Shown in pieces: positions 9,523 through 19,146 of a stretch of 64,000 nucleotides of DNA. The notes below the pieces were generated by a model. That model did no database searches. It worked only from the letters and a program-made list of their open reading frames with translations, and had not been told where the DNA came from. Source of the DNA: Modestobacter sp. VKM Ac-2986 (lineage in GTDB: Bacteria; Actinomycetota; Actinomycetes; Mycobacteriales; Geodermatophilaceae); assembly GCF_026967795.1 (NCBI RefSeq), contig NZ_JAPVBH010000004.1, positions 62,001-126,000 of the forward strand, given 5' to 3'. How positions within the stretch are numbered: position 1 is the stretch's first letter; every line of letters starts with the position of its first letter. Position numbers and translations under genes: made by a program.

Positions 9523-11178
9523 ATGCCCGAGACCGCCGGCACCCGCCCGCTCCTGCTGCTGGGTCCGCTCCTGCGCCATGTCGACCCGGTGTCGGCCACC
9601 CTGTGGGTGGAGACCGACCGCGCGTGCGAGGTCGAGGTGCTCGGCCACCGGGCCCGCACCTTCTGCGTCAACGGCCACCACTACGCCCTCGTGGTCGTCG
9701 AGGGCCTGGAGCCCGGCAGCGTCACCCCGTACCAGGTGCACCTGGACGGCGCGCAGGTCTGGCCGCCGGCGCGCTCGGTCTTCCCGCCCAGCCGGATCCG
9801 CACCACCGGCGGCGACGGCGCCTTCCGGCTGGCGTTCGGGTCCTGCCGGTACGCGACCCCCACGACCGTCGACGTCCGGGACGGCATCCCGCCGGACGCC
9901 CTCGACAGCTACGCCCGCCGGCTGGCCGCCGTGTCCGAGGACCAGTGGCCCGACGCCCTGGTGCTGCTGGGCGACCAGGTCTACGCCGACGAGATCACCC
10001 CGGCGACGCGGGACTGGCTGGCCGCGCGCCGTGACCTCGACGTGCCGCCCGGCCCGCAGGTCGCCGACTTCGAGGAGTACTCCCGGCTCTACCTGGAGTC
10101 CTGGGGCGACCCGCAGGTGCGCTGGCTGCTGTCGACCGTGCCGGCCTCGATGGTCTTCGACGACCACGAGATGATCGACGACTGGAACACCTCGGCCGCC
10201 TGGCGCGAGGAGACCACCGGTCAGGACTGGTGGCAGCGGCGCATCTCCGGCGGGCTGGTCAGCTACTGGGTCTACCAGCACCTGGGCAACCTCTCGCCCA
10301 ACGAGCTGGCCGAGAACGACGCCTGGCAGGCGATCCTGGCCGCACCCGACGAGGACGCCGGCCCGCTGCTGGACGAGATGGCCCGTGTCGCCGACACCGA
10401 GCCGCACACGGTGCGCTGGAGCTACGTCCGGCACTGGGGCACAGCGCGGCTGATCATGGTCGACAGCCGGGCGGGCCGGGTGCTCACCGAGGACGACCGG
10501 AAGATCCTCGACGACGAGGAGTTCGACTGGGTCGAGGCCGCCGTCGCCCGGTCGGTGGAGGACGGCGTCGAGCACGTGCTGATCGGGACGTCGCTGCCCT
10601 GGCTGCTGCCGCACTCGGTGCACGACCTGGAGCGGTGGAACGAGACGCTGTCGGTGCGGCACGCGGGGAAGCCGCTGGGCCGGCTGGCGGAGAAGCTCCG
10701 GCAGGCCGCGGACCTGGAGCACTGGGCGGCGTTCGGGCAGTCCTTCGAGCGGCTCGGCGCGCTGATGGTGCGGCTGGGCCGCGGCGAGCTGGGTCGCCCG
10801 CCGGCCACGGCGCTGGTGCTCTCCGGCGACGTCCACCACGCCTACGCCGCCGAGCTGGTCAACCCCGGGGCCCTGGACACCCGGGTGCACCAGCTGACCG
10901 TCTCGCCGCTGCACAACTCGGCGCCGCACGCGATCGAGATCGGGTTCAAGGTCGGCTGGAGCCGCTGGGCGCAGGCGCTGACCGGCGGGCTGCGCCGGCT
11001 GGCCCGGGTGGAGCCCAGCGAGCTGCGGTGGGCCAAGCAGGCCGGCCCGTTCTTCGGCAACGAGCTCGGCGAGCTGGTGCTGGAAGGCCGCAACGCCCGG
11101 TTCCTGCTGTGGGCCACCAGCCGCGACGACGACGGCGCGCCCCGGTTCACCCAGGTGCTGGACACCCGCCTGTCGTGA
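9523..11178 (+). CDS. PhoD-like metallophosphatase
   Basis: A 551-residue member of the PhoD/alkaline phosphatase D family of calcium- and iron-dependent phosphomonoesterases or diesterases. Motifs: FGSCRYATP, ALVLLGDQVYADEI, VFDDHEMIDDW, and SGDVHHAYAAEL near the C-terminus. The ATG at 9523 has a weak GGCAGG upstream; an in-frame ATG at 9502 lacks any ribosome site. Neither start gives the Tat signal peptide typical of secreted PhoD, so this enzyme looks cytoplasmic. It overlaps the following endonuclease/exonuclease/phosphatase-fold gene by four bases. Confidence 0.88.
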   Translation: MPETAGTRPLLLLGPLLRHVDPVSATLWVETDRACEVEVLGHRARTFCVNGHHYALVVVEGLEPGSVTPYQVHLDGAQVWPPARSVFPPSRIRTTGGDGAFRLAFGSCRYATPTTVDVRDGIPPDALDSYARRLAAVSEDQWPDALVLLGDQVYADEITPATRDWLAARRDLDVPPGPQVADFEEYSRLYLESWGDPQVRWLLSTVPASMVFDDHEMIDDWNTSAAWREETTGQDWWQRRISGGLVSYWVYQHLGNLSPNELAENDAWQAILAAPDEDAGPLLDEMARVADTEPHTVRWSYVRHWGTARLIMVDSRAGRVLTEDDRKILDDEEFDWVEAAVARSVEDGVEHVLIGTSLPWLLPHSVHDLERWNETLSVRHAGKPLGRLAEKLRQAADLEHWAAFGQSFERLGALMVRLGRGELGRPPATALVLSGDVHHAYAAELVNPGALDTRVHQLTVSPLHNSAPHAIEIGFKVGWSRWAQALTGGLRRLARVEPSELRWAKQAGPFFGNELGELVLEGRNARFLLWATSRDDDGAPRFTQVLDTRLS

Positions 11179-11927
11179 ACCGGCTCCGGCTGGTGACCTT
11201 CAACGTCCACCACGGCGTGGGCGTCGACGGCCGGCACGACCTGGACCGGCTGACCCGGCTGCTGGCGGCCACCGACGCCGACCTGCTCTGCCTGCAGGAG
11301 GTCGACCGGCACTTCGGCGCCCGCAGCGAGCACGCCGACCAAGCACGGGCGCTGGCCGGGGCGCTGGGCCGCGAGCTGGCCTTCGCCGCCTCCCTGGACG
11401 AGCCGGCCGACGGCCCGGGACGGCGGCAGTACGGCAACGCGCTGCTGTCCCGGCTGCCGCTGCTGGACGCCCAGGTGCACCGGCTGCCCGGCTCCGGGGA
11501 GCCACGCACCGCCCTGCGCGCGGTGGTGCAGGTCGACGGCGGTGCGCTGGCGGTCACGACCACCCACCTGGCCAACCGGTCGCGGGCTGACCGCGCCGCC
11601 CAGGCCGCGGCGCTCGCCGAGCTGGCCGGGTCGGACGGCGTCGTGGTGGGTGACCTCAACGCCGACGCCCGGGCACCGGAGCTGGCACCGCTGCGCGCCC
11701 GGCTCACCGACGCCTGGACCGCCGCCCCCGACCGCGGCGACCAGTCACGGCGGCTGTCGCTGCACCGGGGGCAGGGCTGCACCCACCCGGTGCGGCGCCC
11801 CCGGGTGCGGATCGACCAGGTGTGGGTGCCACCGGGCGTGACCGTGACCGCGGCCCGGGTCCTGGACGGGTCGGCGGTCTCCGACCACCACCCCCTGCAG
11901 GTCGACCTGTCGGTCACCCCCCGCTGA
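11175..11927 (+). CDS. Endonuclease/exonuclease/phosphatase family hydrolase
   Basis: A 250-residue DNase-I-fold metal-dependent phosphoesterase. Visible catalytic motifs are TFNVHHGV, the metal-binding glutamate in LCLQEVDRHFG, TTHLANRS, VVGDLNADA, RIDQVWVP and the terminal SDHHPLQVDL. No signal peptide is present. The substrate could be a phospholipid, inositol phosphate or nucleic acid and cannot be fixed from sequence. The GTG start overlaps the PhoD-like stop, so the two phosphoesterases are coupled. Confidence 0.88.
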   Translation: MNRLRLVTFNVHHGVGVDGRHDLDRLTRLLAATDADLLCLQEVDRHFGARSEHADQARALAGALGRELAFAASLDEPADGPGRRQYGNALLSRLPLLDAQVHRLPGSGEPRTALRAVVQVDGGALAVTTTHLANRSRADRAAQAAALAELAGSDGVVVGDLNADARAPELAPLRARLTDAWTAAPDRGDQSRRLSLHRGQGCTHPVRRPRVRIDQVWVPPGVTVTAARVLDGSAVSDHHPLQVDLSVTPR

Positions 11928-11975
11928 CCCGGTGGCCATGTTCGCGACCATGGCCCGCTGTGCGGCCCTTCGCCT

Positions 11976-12021
11976 GGGCCCCCGGCGCACGGAGCGTGTC
12001 GCGGGGGCGAGGGGTCCTTCG
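11976..12021 (-). repeat. Hairpin repeat family member A, after smc
   Basis: A degenerate member of the dispersed hairpin family. The arms GCCCCCG (11978-11984) and CGGGGGC (12002-12008) flank a 17-base loop. On the smc strand the stop codon runs straight into CGAAGGACCCC, the family's entry box. Confidence 0.55.
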
Positions 12022-15000
12022 TCAGGCGGTCTCGAGCTCGCGGAGGCGCTGGCTGATGACGCCGGTGATGCCGTCGCCGCGCATGCTCACCCCGTAGAGG
12101 GCGTCGGCGATCTCCATCGTGCGCTTCTGGTGGGTGATGACGATCAGCTGCGAGGTGTCCCGCAGCTGCTCGACGAGGGTGAGCAGCCGGCCGAGGTTGA
12201 CGTCGTCGAGGGCTGCCTCGACCTCGTCGAGCACGTAGAACGGCGAGGGCCGGGCGCGGAAGATGGCGACCAGCAGCGCCACCGCGGTCAGCGAGCGCTC
12301 GCCGCCGGACAGCAGCGACAGCCGCTTGACCTTCTTGCCCGGGGGGCGCGCCTCGATCTCGACGCCGGTGGTGAGCAGGTCCTCGGGGTCGGTGAGGAAG
12401 ATCCGGCCCTCGCCGCCCGGGAACAGGGTGGCGAAGACCGTCTCGAACTCGCGCTGGGTGTCGGCGAAGGCCTCGGCGAACACCTCGTGGATGCGGGCGT
12501 CCACCTCGCGGACCACGGTGAGCAGGTCGCGGCGGGTGTTCTTCAGGTCCTCGAGCTGGGTGGCCAGGAAGGTGTGCCGCTCCTCCAGCGCCGCGAACTC
12601 CTCCAGCGCCAGCGGGTTGACCTTGCCGAGGGCGGCCAAGTCGCGCTCGGCGCGAGAGGCGCGCTGCTCCTGGGTGGCCCGGTCGTAGGGCACCGGCTGC
12701 GGCTCGGGCTCCCCCGCCGCCTCGGCCGCGGCGAGCTGGGCCTGGGTGGGCGCCACCGGCGCGGCCGGCCCGTACTCGGCGAGCAGGGTCGGCAGGTCGA
12801 CGCCGTACTCCTCGGCGGCGCGGGCCTCCAGCGCCTCGATCCGCAGCCGCTGCTCGGCGCGGGCGACCTCGTCGCGGTGCACCTCGTCGGTGAGCCGGTC
12901 GAGCTCGCCGGTGTGCTCCCGCACCCGGGCGCGGACGACCAGCAGCTCGGCCTCCCGCCCGGTTCGGGCCTCGGCCAGCGCGTCCCGCTCGGCGGCGGCG
13001 CGGGCCAGCGACGTCCCGAGGTGGGTCAGCGCCTCCTCGGCACCCGCATGGACGGCGGCGGCCACCCGGGCACCGCGCTCGCGGGCGACCCGGGCGGCAG
13101 CGGCGCGCTCGCGGGCCGCCCGCTCCTGCCGGGCCTGGCGGCGCAGCGACTCGGCGCGGCCGGCCAGCGACCGGGCCCGCTCCTCGGCGGTGCGCACGGC
13201 CAGCCGGGCCTCGGTCTCGGCCTGGCGGGCGGCGGCGGCCTCGGCGCGCAGCCGGTCGCGGGCCTCGGTCGAGGGCTCCTCCGCCACCGGGGCGGCCTCG
13301 GCGGCGGCCAGCCGCTCCTCCAGCTCGCCCAGCCCGGTGAGTGCCTGCTCCCGCGCCTGCTCGGCCCGCACCCGGGCGGCGTCGAGCCGCTCGGCCTCGG
13401 CGAGGGCGGAGCGGGCCGCCGCACCGAGCTCGGCGAGCTCCGCGGCGGCGGCGGACCGGGCGCGGTCGGAGGCCTGGCGGGCGGTCAGTGCGGTGTCGAC
13501 GTCGGCGGACCGGGCGGTGGCGACCTCCCGGGCCTCGGCGAGCTCCTCGGCCAGTCGGGCAGCGGTGGCCGCGGCCTGTTCGAGCCCGGCCGCGGCCTCC
13601 TCGACCCGGGCGCGCACCTCCAGCCCGGAGGGGGCGTTGGCCTGGCCGCCCACCGACCAGTCCGCCCCCAGCAGGTCGCCGCCCCGGGTGACCGCCCGCA
13701 CCCGCGGGTGGACGCCGACCAGCGCGACGGCCGCCGGCAGGTCGGCCACGACGGCCACCCGCTCCAGCGCCCGGGCCAGCGCCGGGCCCAGCTCGGCGGG
13801 CGCCGTGACGAGGTCGAGGGCCCAGCGGGCGCCGTCGGGCAGCTCGGGCCAGCCGTCGCGGGACACCGGTGGGAGCCCGCCGGTGACCAGCAGCCCGGCG
13901 CGCCCGCCGTCGGTCCCGGCCAGGTGGGCGAGCACCTCGGCGGCCTCGGCGACCCCGGAGACGACGACGGCGTCGGCGAGCCCGCCCAGGGCCGCGGCCA
14001 GCGCCACCTCGGCGCCGGGGGTGACGGTCAGCCGGTCGGGCACCGGCCCGACCACCCCGGGCAGCCCGGAGGCCAGCACGGCTGCCGCTCCGTCGGCGGG
14101 GGCGAGCCCGAGCGCCAGGGCGTCCCGGCGGGCCTGCCAGCCGGCCCGGTCGCGTTCGGCGGCCCGCTCGGCGGCGATGAGCTCGGTGACCGCCGCGACG
14201 GCGGCGGTGTGCGCGGCGCGGGCGGCGGTGTGCGCGGCCGAGAGGTCCTCGTCGCCGCCGGCGTCGGTGTCGAGCTGGTCGCGCCGGGCGGCCAGCCGCT
14301 CCTCGGCGACCTGGGCGCGGTCGGCGGCCTCGGTCGCGGCGACGGCCAGCCGCTCGATCTCCGCAGCCCCCGCCGCGGCGCGCGACCGCCCGGCGGCGAC
14401 CTGGCCGGAGAGCCGGGCCAGCTGCTCGCGGCGGTCGGCGAGGGCCCGGGCGGCGGCGACCAGCGCGCGCTCGGCGTCGGTGAGCGCGGCCTCGACGTCG
14501 GTGCGGACGGCGACCGCGGTGGCCAGCCGTTCCCGCTCGGCGGCCAGCGAGGCGGCCAGCTCCTGCTCGGTGGTCTCGATCCGGTCGGCCTCGGCGTCGA
14601 GCTGCTCGGGGTCGCGGCCACCGGGAGCGGCCGGCGGCGCGGCGGCCAGGTGCCGGTGCCGCTCGGCGGCCAGCTGCCCGACGCCGCGGAACCGCTCGGC
14701 CAGGGTGGACAGCCGGTACCAGCTCTCCTGGGCGGCGGCGAGGACCGGGGCGTCGGCGGACAGCTGCCGCTCCAGCGCCGACTCGGAGCGGGCGGCCACC
14801 CCGAGCGCCGCCTCCACGGTGGCCCGGCGGGCGCGGGCGGCGGTCTCGTCGGCGATGTCGGCGTCCAGGGCGTCGCGCAGGCCGACGAGGTCGTCGGCGA
14901 GCAACCGCAGCCGGGCGTCGCGCAGGTCGGCCTGGACGCCGGCGGCCCGGCGGGCCACCTCGGCCTGCCGGCCCAGCGGCTTGAGCTGGCGGCGCAGCTC

Positions 15001-15588
15001 CGAGGTGAGGTCGCCCAGCCGGTCGAGGTTGGCCTGCATCGCGTCGAGCTTGCGGAGCGCCTTCTCCTTGCGCTTGCGGTGCTTGAGGACCCCGGCGGCC
15101 TCCTCGACGAAGGCGCGGCGGTCCTCCGGGCGGCCCGACAGCACCGCGTCGAGCTGCCCCTGCCCGACGATGACGTGCATCTCACGGCCGATGCCGGAGT
15201 CGCTGAGCAGCTCCTGGACGTCGAGCAGGCGCACCTTGTCGCCGTTGATCTCGTACTCGCTCTCCCCGGAGCGGTACATGCGGCGGGTGATCGACACCTC
15301 GGTGTACTCGATCGGCAGCGCGCCGTCGGCGTTGTCGATCGTGAGGGTCACCTCGGCCCGGCCGAGGGCCTGGCGGCCGGCGGTGCCGGCGAAGATGACG
15401 TCCTCCATCTTGCCGCCGCGCAGGCTCTTCGCGCCCTGCTCGCCCAGCACCCAGGCGATGGCGTCGACGACGTTCGACTTGCCCGAGCCGTTGGGCCCCA
15501 CGACGGCGGTGATGCCCGGCTCCAGCCGCAGCGTCGTCGGCGACGCGAAGGACTTGAAGCCCTTGAGCGTCAGGCTGGACAGGTGCAC
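12022..15588 (-). CDS. smc: Chromosome segregation protein SMC
   Basis: The 1188-residue condensin ATPase that organises and segregates chromosomes. N-terminal Walker A is GPNGSGKSN at about 31-39; two long Ala/Glu/Arg-rich coiled-coil arms flank a hinge near residues 500-650. The C-terminal head has LSGGERSLTAVALL and FYVLDEVEAALDDVN. It starts with GTG (MHLSSLTLKGFKSF). The strong codon bias produces long spurious open frames on the opposite strand. A small coiled-coil gene and the acyP-mutM-rnc group lie upstream on the same strand. Confidence 0.97.
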   Translation of the reverse strand: MHLSSLTLKGFKSFASPTTLRLEPGITAVVGPNGSGKSNVVDAIAWVLGEQGAKSLRGGKMEDVIFAGTAGRQALGRAEVTLTIDNADGALPIEYTEVSITRRMYRSGESEYEINGDKVRLLDVQELLSDSGIGREMHVIVGQGQLDAVLSGRPEDRRAFVEEAAGVLKHRKRKEKALRKLDAMQANLDRLGDLTSELRRQLKPLGRQAEVARRAAGVQADLRDARLRLLADDLVGLRDALDADIADETAARARRATVEAALGVAARSESALERQLSADAPVLAAAQESWYRLSTLAERFRGVGQLAAERHRHLAAAPPAAPGGRDPEQLDAEADRIETTEQELAASLAAERERLATAVAVRTDVEAALTDAERALVAAARALADRREQLARLSGQVAAGRSRAAAGAAEIERLAVAATEAADRAQVAEERLAARRDQLDTDAGGDEDLSAAHTAARAAHTAAVAAVTELIAAERAAERDRAGWQARRDALALGLAPADGAAAVLASGLPGVVGPVPDRLTVTPGAEVALAAALGGLADAVVVSGVAEAAEVLAHLAGTDGGRAGLLVTGGLPPVSRDGWPELPDGARWALDLVTAPAELGPALARALERVAVVADLPAAVALVGVHPRVRAVTRGGDLLGADWSVGGQANAPSGLEVRARVEEAAAGLEQAAATAARLAEELAEAREVATARSADVDTALTARQASDRARSAAAAELAELGAAARSALAEAERLDAARVRAEQAREQALTGLGELEERLAAAEAAPVAEEPSTEARDRLRAEAAAARQAETEARLAVRTAEERARSLAGRAESLRRQARQERAARERAAAARVARERGARVAAAVHAGAEEALTHLGTSLARAAAERDALAEARTGREAELLVVRARVREHTGELDRLTDEVHRDEVARAEQRLRIEALEARAAEEYGVDLPTLLAEYGPAAPVAPTQAQLAAAEAAGEPEPQPVPYDRATQEQRASRAERDLAALGKVNPLALEEFAALEERHTFLATQLEDLKNTRRDLLTVVREVDARIHEVFAEAFADTQREFETVFATLFPGGEGRIFLTDPEDLLTTGVEIEARPPGKKVKRLSLLSGGERSLTAVALLVAIFRARPSPFYVLDEVEAALDDVNLGRLLTLVEQLRDTSQLIVITHQKRTMEIADALYGVSMRGDGITGVISQRLRELETA

Positions 15589-15629
15589 GCAGCGACCCTA
15601 GCTACGAGCACTGACGGAACCGGCTCACC

Positions 15630-15696
15630 GGCCCCCTCGCAGGGCCCCGCGCCGAACGGAGTGAGGTGTGGGGGGCGAGGGGGTCCTTCGACTTGT
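15630..15696 (-). repeat. Hairpin repeat family member B
   Basis: Arms GGCCCCCTCGC (15630-15640) and GCGAGGGGGTCC (15675-15686) pair over nine bases with one bulged T. On the gene strand, GAAGGACCCCC follows the stop of the small coiled-coil gene after a short spacer. It probably ends that transcript. Confidence 0.65.
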
Positions 15697-15888
15697 TCAG
15701 GCGAGGACGGAGGAGGCCGAGTCGTCGGCCATGTTCAGCAGCTCGCGGGCGATGACGGCGTCGCGCTCGTCGCGCAGGACGGCCAGCTGGGCCTCCAGGC
15801 GGCGGACCTGGGCGCGCAGTGCGGCGTTCTCGGCGGCCATGCGCATCTCGTGCGGGGCGACGACGGAACCGAACAGGGCCTTGGCCAT
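15697..15888 (-). CDS. Small conserved coiled-coil protein
   Basis: A 63-residue protein of unknown function starting MAKALFG at the ATG at 15888. The middle (RMAAENAALRAQVRRLEAQL) is a clear leucine/charged coiled coil, ending NMADDSASSVLA. Short proteins with this MAKALFG opening and a coiled coil are, from memory, common in actinobacteria. An upstream in-frame ATG at 15906 is possible, but the conserved opening favours 15888. Its place next to smc suggests, but does not show, a chromosomal or envelope role. Confidence 0.7.
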   Translation of the reverse strand: MAKALFGSVVAPHEMRMAAENAALRAQVRRLEAQLAVLRDERDAVIARELLNMADDSASSVLA

Positions 15889-16033
15889 GGCTGCGCGGCC
15901 TCTCACTGCAGAAGGGGTCCCGGCGCACCGCCGGAGCGGTCTGCGCGGGCTGACGACCTCAGGGTGACACCCGTCTCGACCTGGGTCAACGGCACCGGAG
16001 GGACCTCACCGTGTCGAGCAGATGTCGTCTTCG

Positions 16034-16306
16034 TCACCCCACGGTGAAGCCGGTCACCGCCCGTACCGGCTCGTCCCGGGTCTCGACGCCGGTGACCGAC
16101 CCGGGCGCGCGCGGGCCGGCGAGCTCGGCCAGCACCGCGCGGACGTCGTCCTCGGGTCCCTCCAGGACGACCTCGACCCGCCCGTCGGGGAGGTTGGTTG
16201 CCGAGCCGGCCAGACCGCGGGCGGTCGCGGCCTGCCGCGCCGACCAGCGGTACCCGACACCCTGGACGTGCCCGGAGACCAGGGCGACCACCCGGACGGC
16301 GCTCAC
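16034..16306 (-). CDS. acyP: Acylphosphatase
   Basis: A 90-residue acylphosphatase that hydrolyses carboxyl-phosphate bonds. The signature [16 protein letters not shown] supplies the catalytic arginine, and the second motif is [13 protein letters not shown]. The GTG at 16306 overlaps the mutM stop by four bases. Gene order rnc-mutM-acyP-smc is the standard actinobacterial one and supports the call. Confidence 0.93.
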   Translation of the reverse strand: MSAVRVVALVSGHVQGVGYRWSARQAATARGLAGSATNLPDGRVEVVLEGPEDDVRAVLAELAGPRAPGSVTGVETRDEPVRAVTGFTVG

Positions 16307-17181
16307 GAGCGCCGGGCCCGCGGCCGGGGCTGGCACTGCGGGCACGAGTAGCTGGAGCGGTTCATGAACGCCTCGCGGCGGATCGGCGTGCCGCAGCGCG
16401 GGCACGGCCGGTCGAGCTGCCCGTAGACGGCCAGGTGCCGGGAGAAGTAGCCGCTCTGCCCGTTGACGTCGACGTAGAGGGAGTCGAACGACGTCCCGCC
16501 CTGGGCCAGGCTCTCCCCCAGCACGTCGCGGATGCCCTCGAGCAGGTCGACGACCTGGGCGCGGGTCAGCGCGTCGGTGGGCCGGGCACCGTGCAGCCGG
16601 GCCCGCCACAGCGACTCGTCGGCGTAGATGTTGCCGACGCCGCCGATCAGCGTCTGGTCGAGCAGGGCGCGCTTGACCTCGGTGTGCCGGCGGCGCAGAG
16701 CCGCGCTGAACGCGTCGACGTCGAAGCCGGGGTCCAGCGGGTCGATGGCGATGTGCGCCAGCCGCGGCGGGACGTCGTCCCCGCCCGGGGCGTCCTCCAC
16801 GGCCAGGCCGCCGAAGGTCCGCTGGTCGACGAAGCGCAGCTCGCGCCCGCCGTCGGTGAAGCGGAAGCGCGCCCGCAGGTGCACCTCGTCGGGCTCGTCG
16901 GGCTTCTCGACCAGCAGCTGGCCGCTCATGCCCAGGTGGGCGACGAGCGCGCGGTCCGACGCGGTGCCGTCGGCCTCGGCCAGCGGCAGCCACAGGTACT
17001 TGCCGCGCCGGTGGGTCGCGGTGAAGGTGCGCCCGGTCAGGGCGGCGACGAAGTGCTCAGCGCCCTCCAGGTGGCGCCGGACCGCACGCGGGTGACGCAC
17101 CTCGACCTCGGCGATGGTGCGGCCGGTGACCCACTGCGCCAGACCGCGCCGGACGACCTCGACCTCGGGCAGCTCGGGCAC
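16303..17181 (-). CDS. mutM: Formamidopyrimidine-DNA glycosylase (Fpg/MutM)
   Basis: A 292-residue bifunctional glycosylase/AP lyase that removes 8-oxoguanine. It begins [13 protein letters not shown], with the catalytic N-terminal proline and glutamate. [17 protein letters not shown] marks the helix-two-turn-helix, and the C-terminal zinc finger is [13 protein letters not shown]...SYSCPQCQ. It lies three bases downstream of the rnc stop and is coupled to acyP. Confidence 0.96.
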   Translation of the reverse strand: MPELPEVEVVRRGLAQWVTGRTIAEVEVRHPRAVRRHLEGAEHFVAALTGRTFTATHRRGKYLWLPLAEADGTASDRALVAHLGMSGQLLVEKPDEPDEVHLRARFRFTDGGRELRFVDQRTFGGLAVEDAPGGDDVPPRLAHIAIDPLDPGFDVDAFSAALRRRHTEVKRALLDQTLIGGVGNIYADESLWRARLHGARPTDALTRAQVVDLLEGIRDVLGESLAQGGTSFDSLYVDVNGQSGYFSRHLAVYGQLDRPCPRCGTPIRREAFMNRSSYSCPQCQPRPRARRS

Positions 17182-17184
17182 GGC

Positions 17185-18024
17185 TCAGCCCGCCGTCGGT
17201 CCGCCGTCGGCAGGCGCGGCCGGGTCGGGCACGGCGGACAGTGCCCGCCAGGCGGCCTCGGCGGCCTCCTGCTCGGCGGCCTTCTTGGTGCGGCCGCGGC
17301 CCGAGCCCCGTACCTGCCCGGCGAGCAGGACGTCGGCGGTGAAGGTCTTGGCGTGGTCGGGGCCCTCGTCGGCCACGTCGTACACCGGGGCACCGAGGCC
17401 GAGGGAGGCACCGAGCTCCTGCAGGCTGGTCTTCCAGTCCAGGCCGGCGCCGCGGGTGGCGGACTCGGCCAGCAGCGGGTCGAACAGCCGGTGCACGATC
17501 ACCGAGGCGGTGTCCAGGCCCTGGCCCAGGTGGACCGCGCCCAGCAGCGCCTCGAGGGCGTCGGCGAGGATCGAGTCCTTCTCCCGGCCGCCGGTGGCCT
17601 GCTCGCCGCGACCCAGCAGCAGGTGCGGGCCGATGCCGCCCTCGCCGAGGGCCCGCGCGACGCGGGCCAGCGAGGTCATGTTCACCACCGAGGCGCGCAG
17701 CTTCGCCAGCTGCCCCTCGGGCAGGTCGGGGTGGCTGCGGTAGAGCTCGTCGGTGACGACCAGCCCCAGCACCGAGTCGCCGAGGAACTCCAGGCGCTCG
17801 TTGGTGGGCAGGCCGCCGTGCTCGTAGGCGTAGGACCGGTGGGTCAGCGCCAGCTGGAGCAGGTCAGCGGGGAGCTCGACGCCCAGGGCGTCGGTGAGCC
17901 AGGCGGCGGCACGACCCAGGTGCTCGCCGTCCCCGGACGCGCGACCACCGGCGTGCCCGGCCCGGGAGCCCCCGGAAGGGGCGCCCGGTGCCGGGGACGC
18001 CGGTGCGGTGGTCGACTGCGCCAC
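17185..18024 (-). CDS. rnc: Ribonuclease III
   Basis: Double-strand RNA endonuclease for rRNA and mRNA processing, 279 residues. After a low-complexity Ala/Gly/Pro/Ser stretch of about 40 residues comes the RNase III domain with the signature [16 protein letters not shown], the second acidic motif [12 protein letters not shown], then a dsRNA-binding domain ([14 protein letters not shown]...[14 protein letters not shown]). The GTG at 18024 has GGAG ten bases upstream. A longer open frame would run antisense-like through rpmF and is rejected. Confidence 0.95.
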   Translation of the reverse strand: MAQSTTAPASPAPGAPSGGSRAGHAGGRASGDGEHLGRAAAWLTDALGVELPADLLQLALTHRSYAYEHGGLPTNERLEFLGDSVLGLVVTDELYRSHPDLPEGQLAKLRASVVNMTSLARVARALGEGGIGPHLLLGRGEQATGGREKDSILADALEALLGAVHLGQGLDTASVIVHRLFDPLLAESATRGAGLDWKTSLQELGASLGLGAPVYDVADEGPDHAKTFTADVLLAGQVRGSGRGRTKKAAEQEAAEAAWRALSAVPDPAAPADGGPTAG

Positions 18025-18041
18025 GCTGGAGGAGCTCCGGC

Positions 18042-18221
18042 TCAGACCGCGAGGACCTGACGACCGTCGTGCTGACCGCAGGTCGGGCACGCCTGGTGCG
18101 GCGGCTTGAGCTCGCGGCAGGCCGGGTTCGGGCAGGGCGCGAGCGTGGGGGCAGTGGCCTTCCACTGCGACCGACGGGCCCGGGTGTTGGACCGGGACAT
18201 CTTCCTCTTCGGAACGGCCAC
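18042..18221 (-). CDS. rpmF: 50S ribosomal protein L32
   Basis: A 59-residue ribosomal protein, too short for a 60-residue cutoff. It begins [20 protein letters not shown] and carries four cysteines as CPNPAC and CPTC, the zinc-binding (C+) form. The GTG at 18221 is preceded by AGGAG with a 7-base spacer. It starts one base after the yceD stop, the classic yceD-rpmF pair, with rnc just downstream. Confidence 0.96.
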   Translation of the reverse strand: MAVPKRKMSRSNTRARRSQWKATAPTLAPCPNPACRELKPPHQACPTCGQHDGRQVLAV

Positions 18222-18222
18222 G

Positions 18223-18954
18223 TCAGTTCTCCTCTGGGTTGGTGCGGCTGGCGGACCCCGGCTGGGGTCGATCCGCGCTGTCGGTGGTGTCGGGGTCGGC
18301 GAGACGGGCGGCGAGCCCGGCCCACCGGGGGTCGATGACCTCGTGCGAGTGGTCGGCCGGCAGGTCGTCGAGCCGCTCGCCGCAGTCCACGCACAGACCT
18401 GCGCAGTCGGGCGTGCAGGTCGGGGACAGCGGCAGGGTCAGGACGACGGTGTCCCGGACCAGCGGGGCCAGGTCGAGGGACTCGCCGTCGATGCGGCGCA
18501 CCTCGTCCTCCTCGCTGGTGGCCTCGGTGGTGCTGCCGGAGTAGGCGTACAGCTCCTGGACGTCGAGGGTGAGCGTGTCCTCCAGCGGGTCCAGGCAGCG
18601 CGCGCACTGGCCGGTGACCGGGAGCTCCACCTGACCGGAGACGAGCACGCCCTCCATCACCGACTCCAGGCGCAGTCGCAGGTGGACCGGGGCGTTCTCG
18701 GGGACGCCGATCATCTCCACGCCCCAGCCGGGCTGGGCGGGGATGGTCTTGTCCCACTCGCGCATCGAGCCGGCGCGGCGGCCGAGCTCGCGGAGGTCGA
18801 TCTTCCAGGCCTTGTCCCGCGCCTTGTCGGCGGCGGAGCGGGGGGTCGTGTCGGGGGTGGCGTCGACGGGGTCGCCAGGGGGGCGCCGGGCGTCGGAGGA
18901 CGCGGCGCCGCGGGCGGGCGAGGGAGCAGCAGGCATGTCAGTACTCGTCGTCAT
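18223..18954 (-). CDS. YceD family protein (DUF177)
   Basis: A 243-residue DUF177 protein, genetically linked across bacteria to L32 and to 23S rRNA maturation. Conserved regions: [34 protein letters not shown], and the cysteine cluster [13 protein letters not shown], probably a metal site. The N-terminal 55 residues are low complexity. Start choice is uncertain: ATG 18954 (MTTSTD) or ATG 18936 (MPAAPS), neither with a strong ribosome site. Confidence 0.88.
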   Translation of the reverse strand: MTTSTDMPAAPSPARGAASSDARRPPGDPVDATPDTTPRSAADKARDKAWKIDLRELGRRAGSMREWDKTIPAQPGWGVEMIGVPENAPVHLRLRLESVMEGVLVSGQVELPVTGQCARCLDPLEDTLTLDVQELYAYSGSTTEATSEEDEVRRIDGESLDLAPLVRDTVVLTLPLSPTCTPDCAGLCVDCGERLDDLPADHSHEVIDPRWAGLAARLADPDTTDSADRPQPGSASRTNPEEN

Positions 18955-19046
18955 CGTCGGTGGGTTCGCCGGCGCGGGGCACCGCGCAGGGAAGGCACGC
19001 GGCACGGCAACAGCCGGACAGGGGAAGAGACTACCCGACGCCGTCG

Positions 19047-19065
19047 CGCCGTCCTCAGGACGGCG
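19047..19065. terminator. 9-bp hairpin between sepIVA and yceD
   Basis: CGCCGTCCT-C-AGGACGGCG is a perfect dyad about 80 bases past the sepIVA stop and about 90 upstream of yceD. It probably ends the rsmD-coaD-sepIVA transcript. The same 190-base gap must also hold the yceD-rpmF promoter, which I could not place. Confidence 0.45.
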
Positions 19066-19146
19066 AGGTGGTCAGCGGGTACCGGTGTCCGCGAGCTGCC
19101 GCATCACGGTGGCCGCAGGTCGGGGACGGCTGGGTGCCGCCCTCGG

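Noticed and set aside
11932-16047. A 1371-residue open frame on the plus strand opposite smc
   Set aside because: Composition is repetitive Gly/Arg/Leu/Gln with no family motif; it mirrors the codon bias of the clear SMC gene on the other strand.
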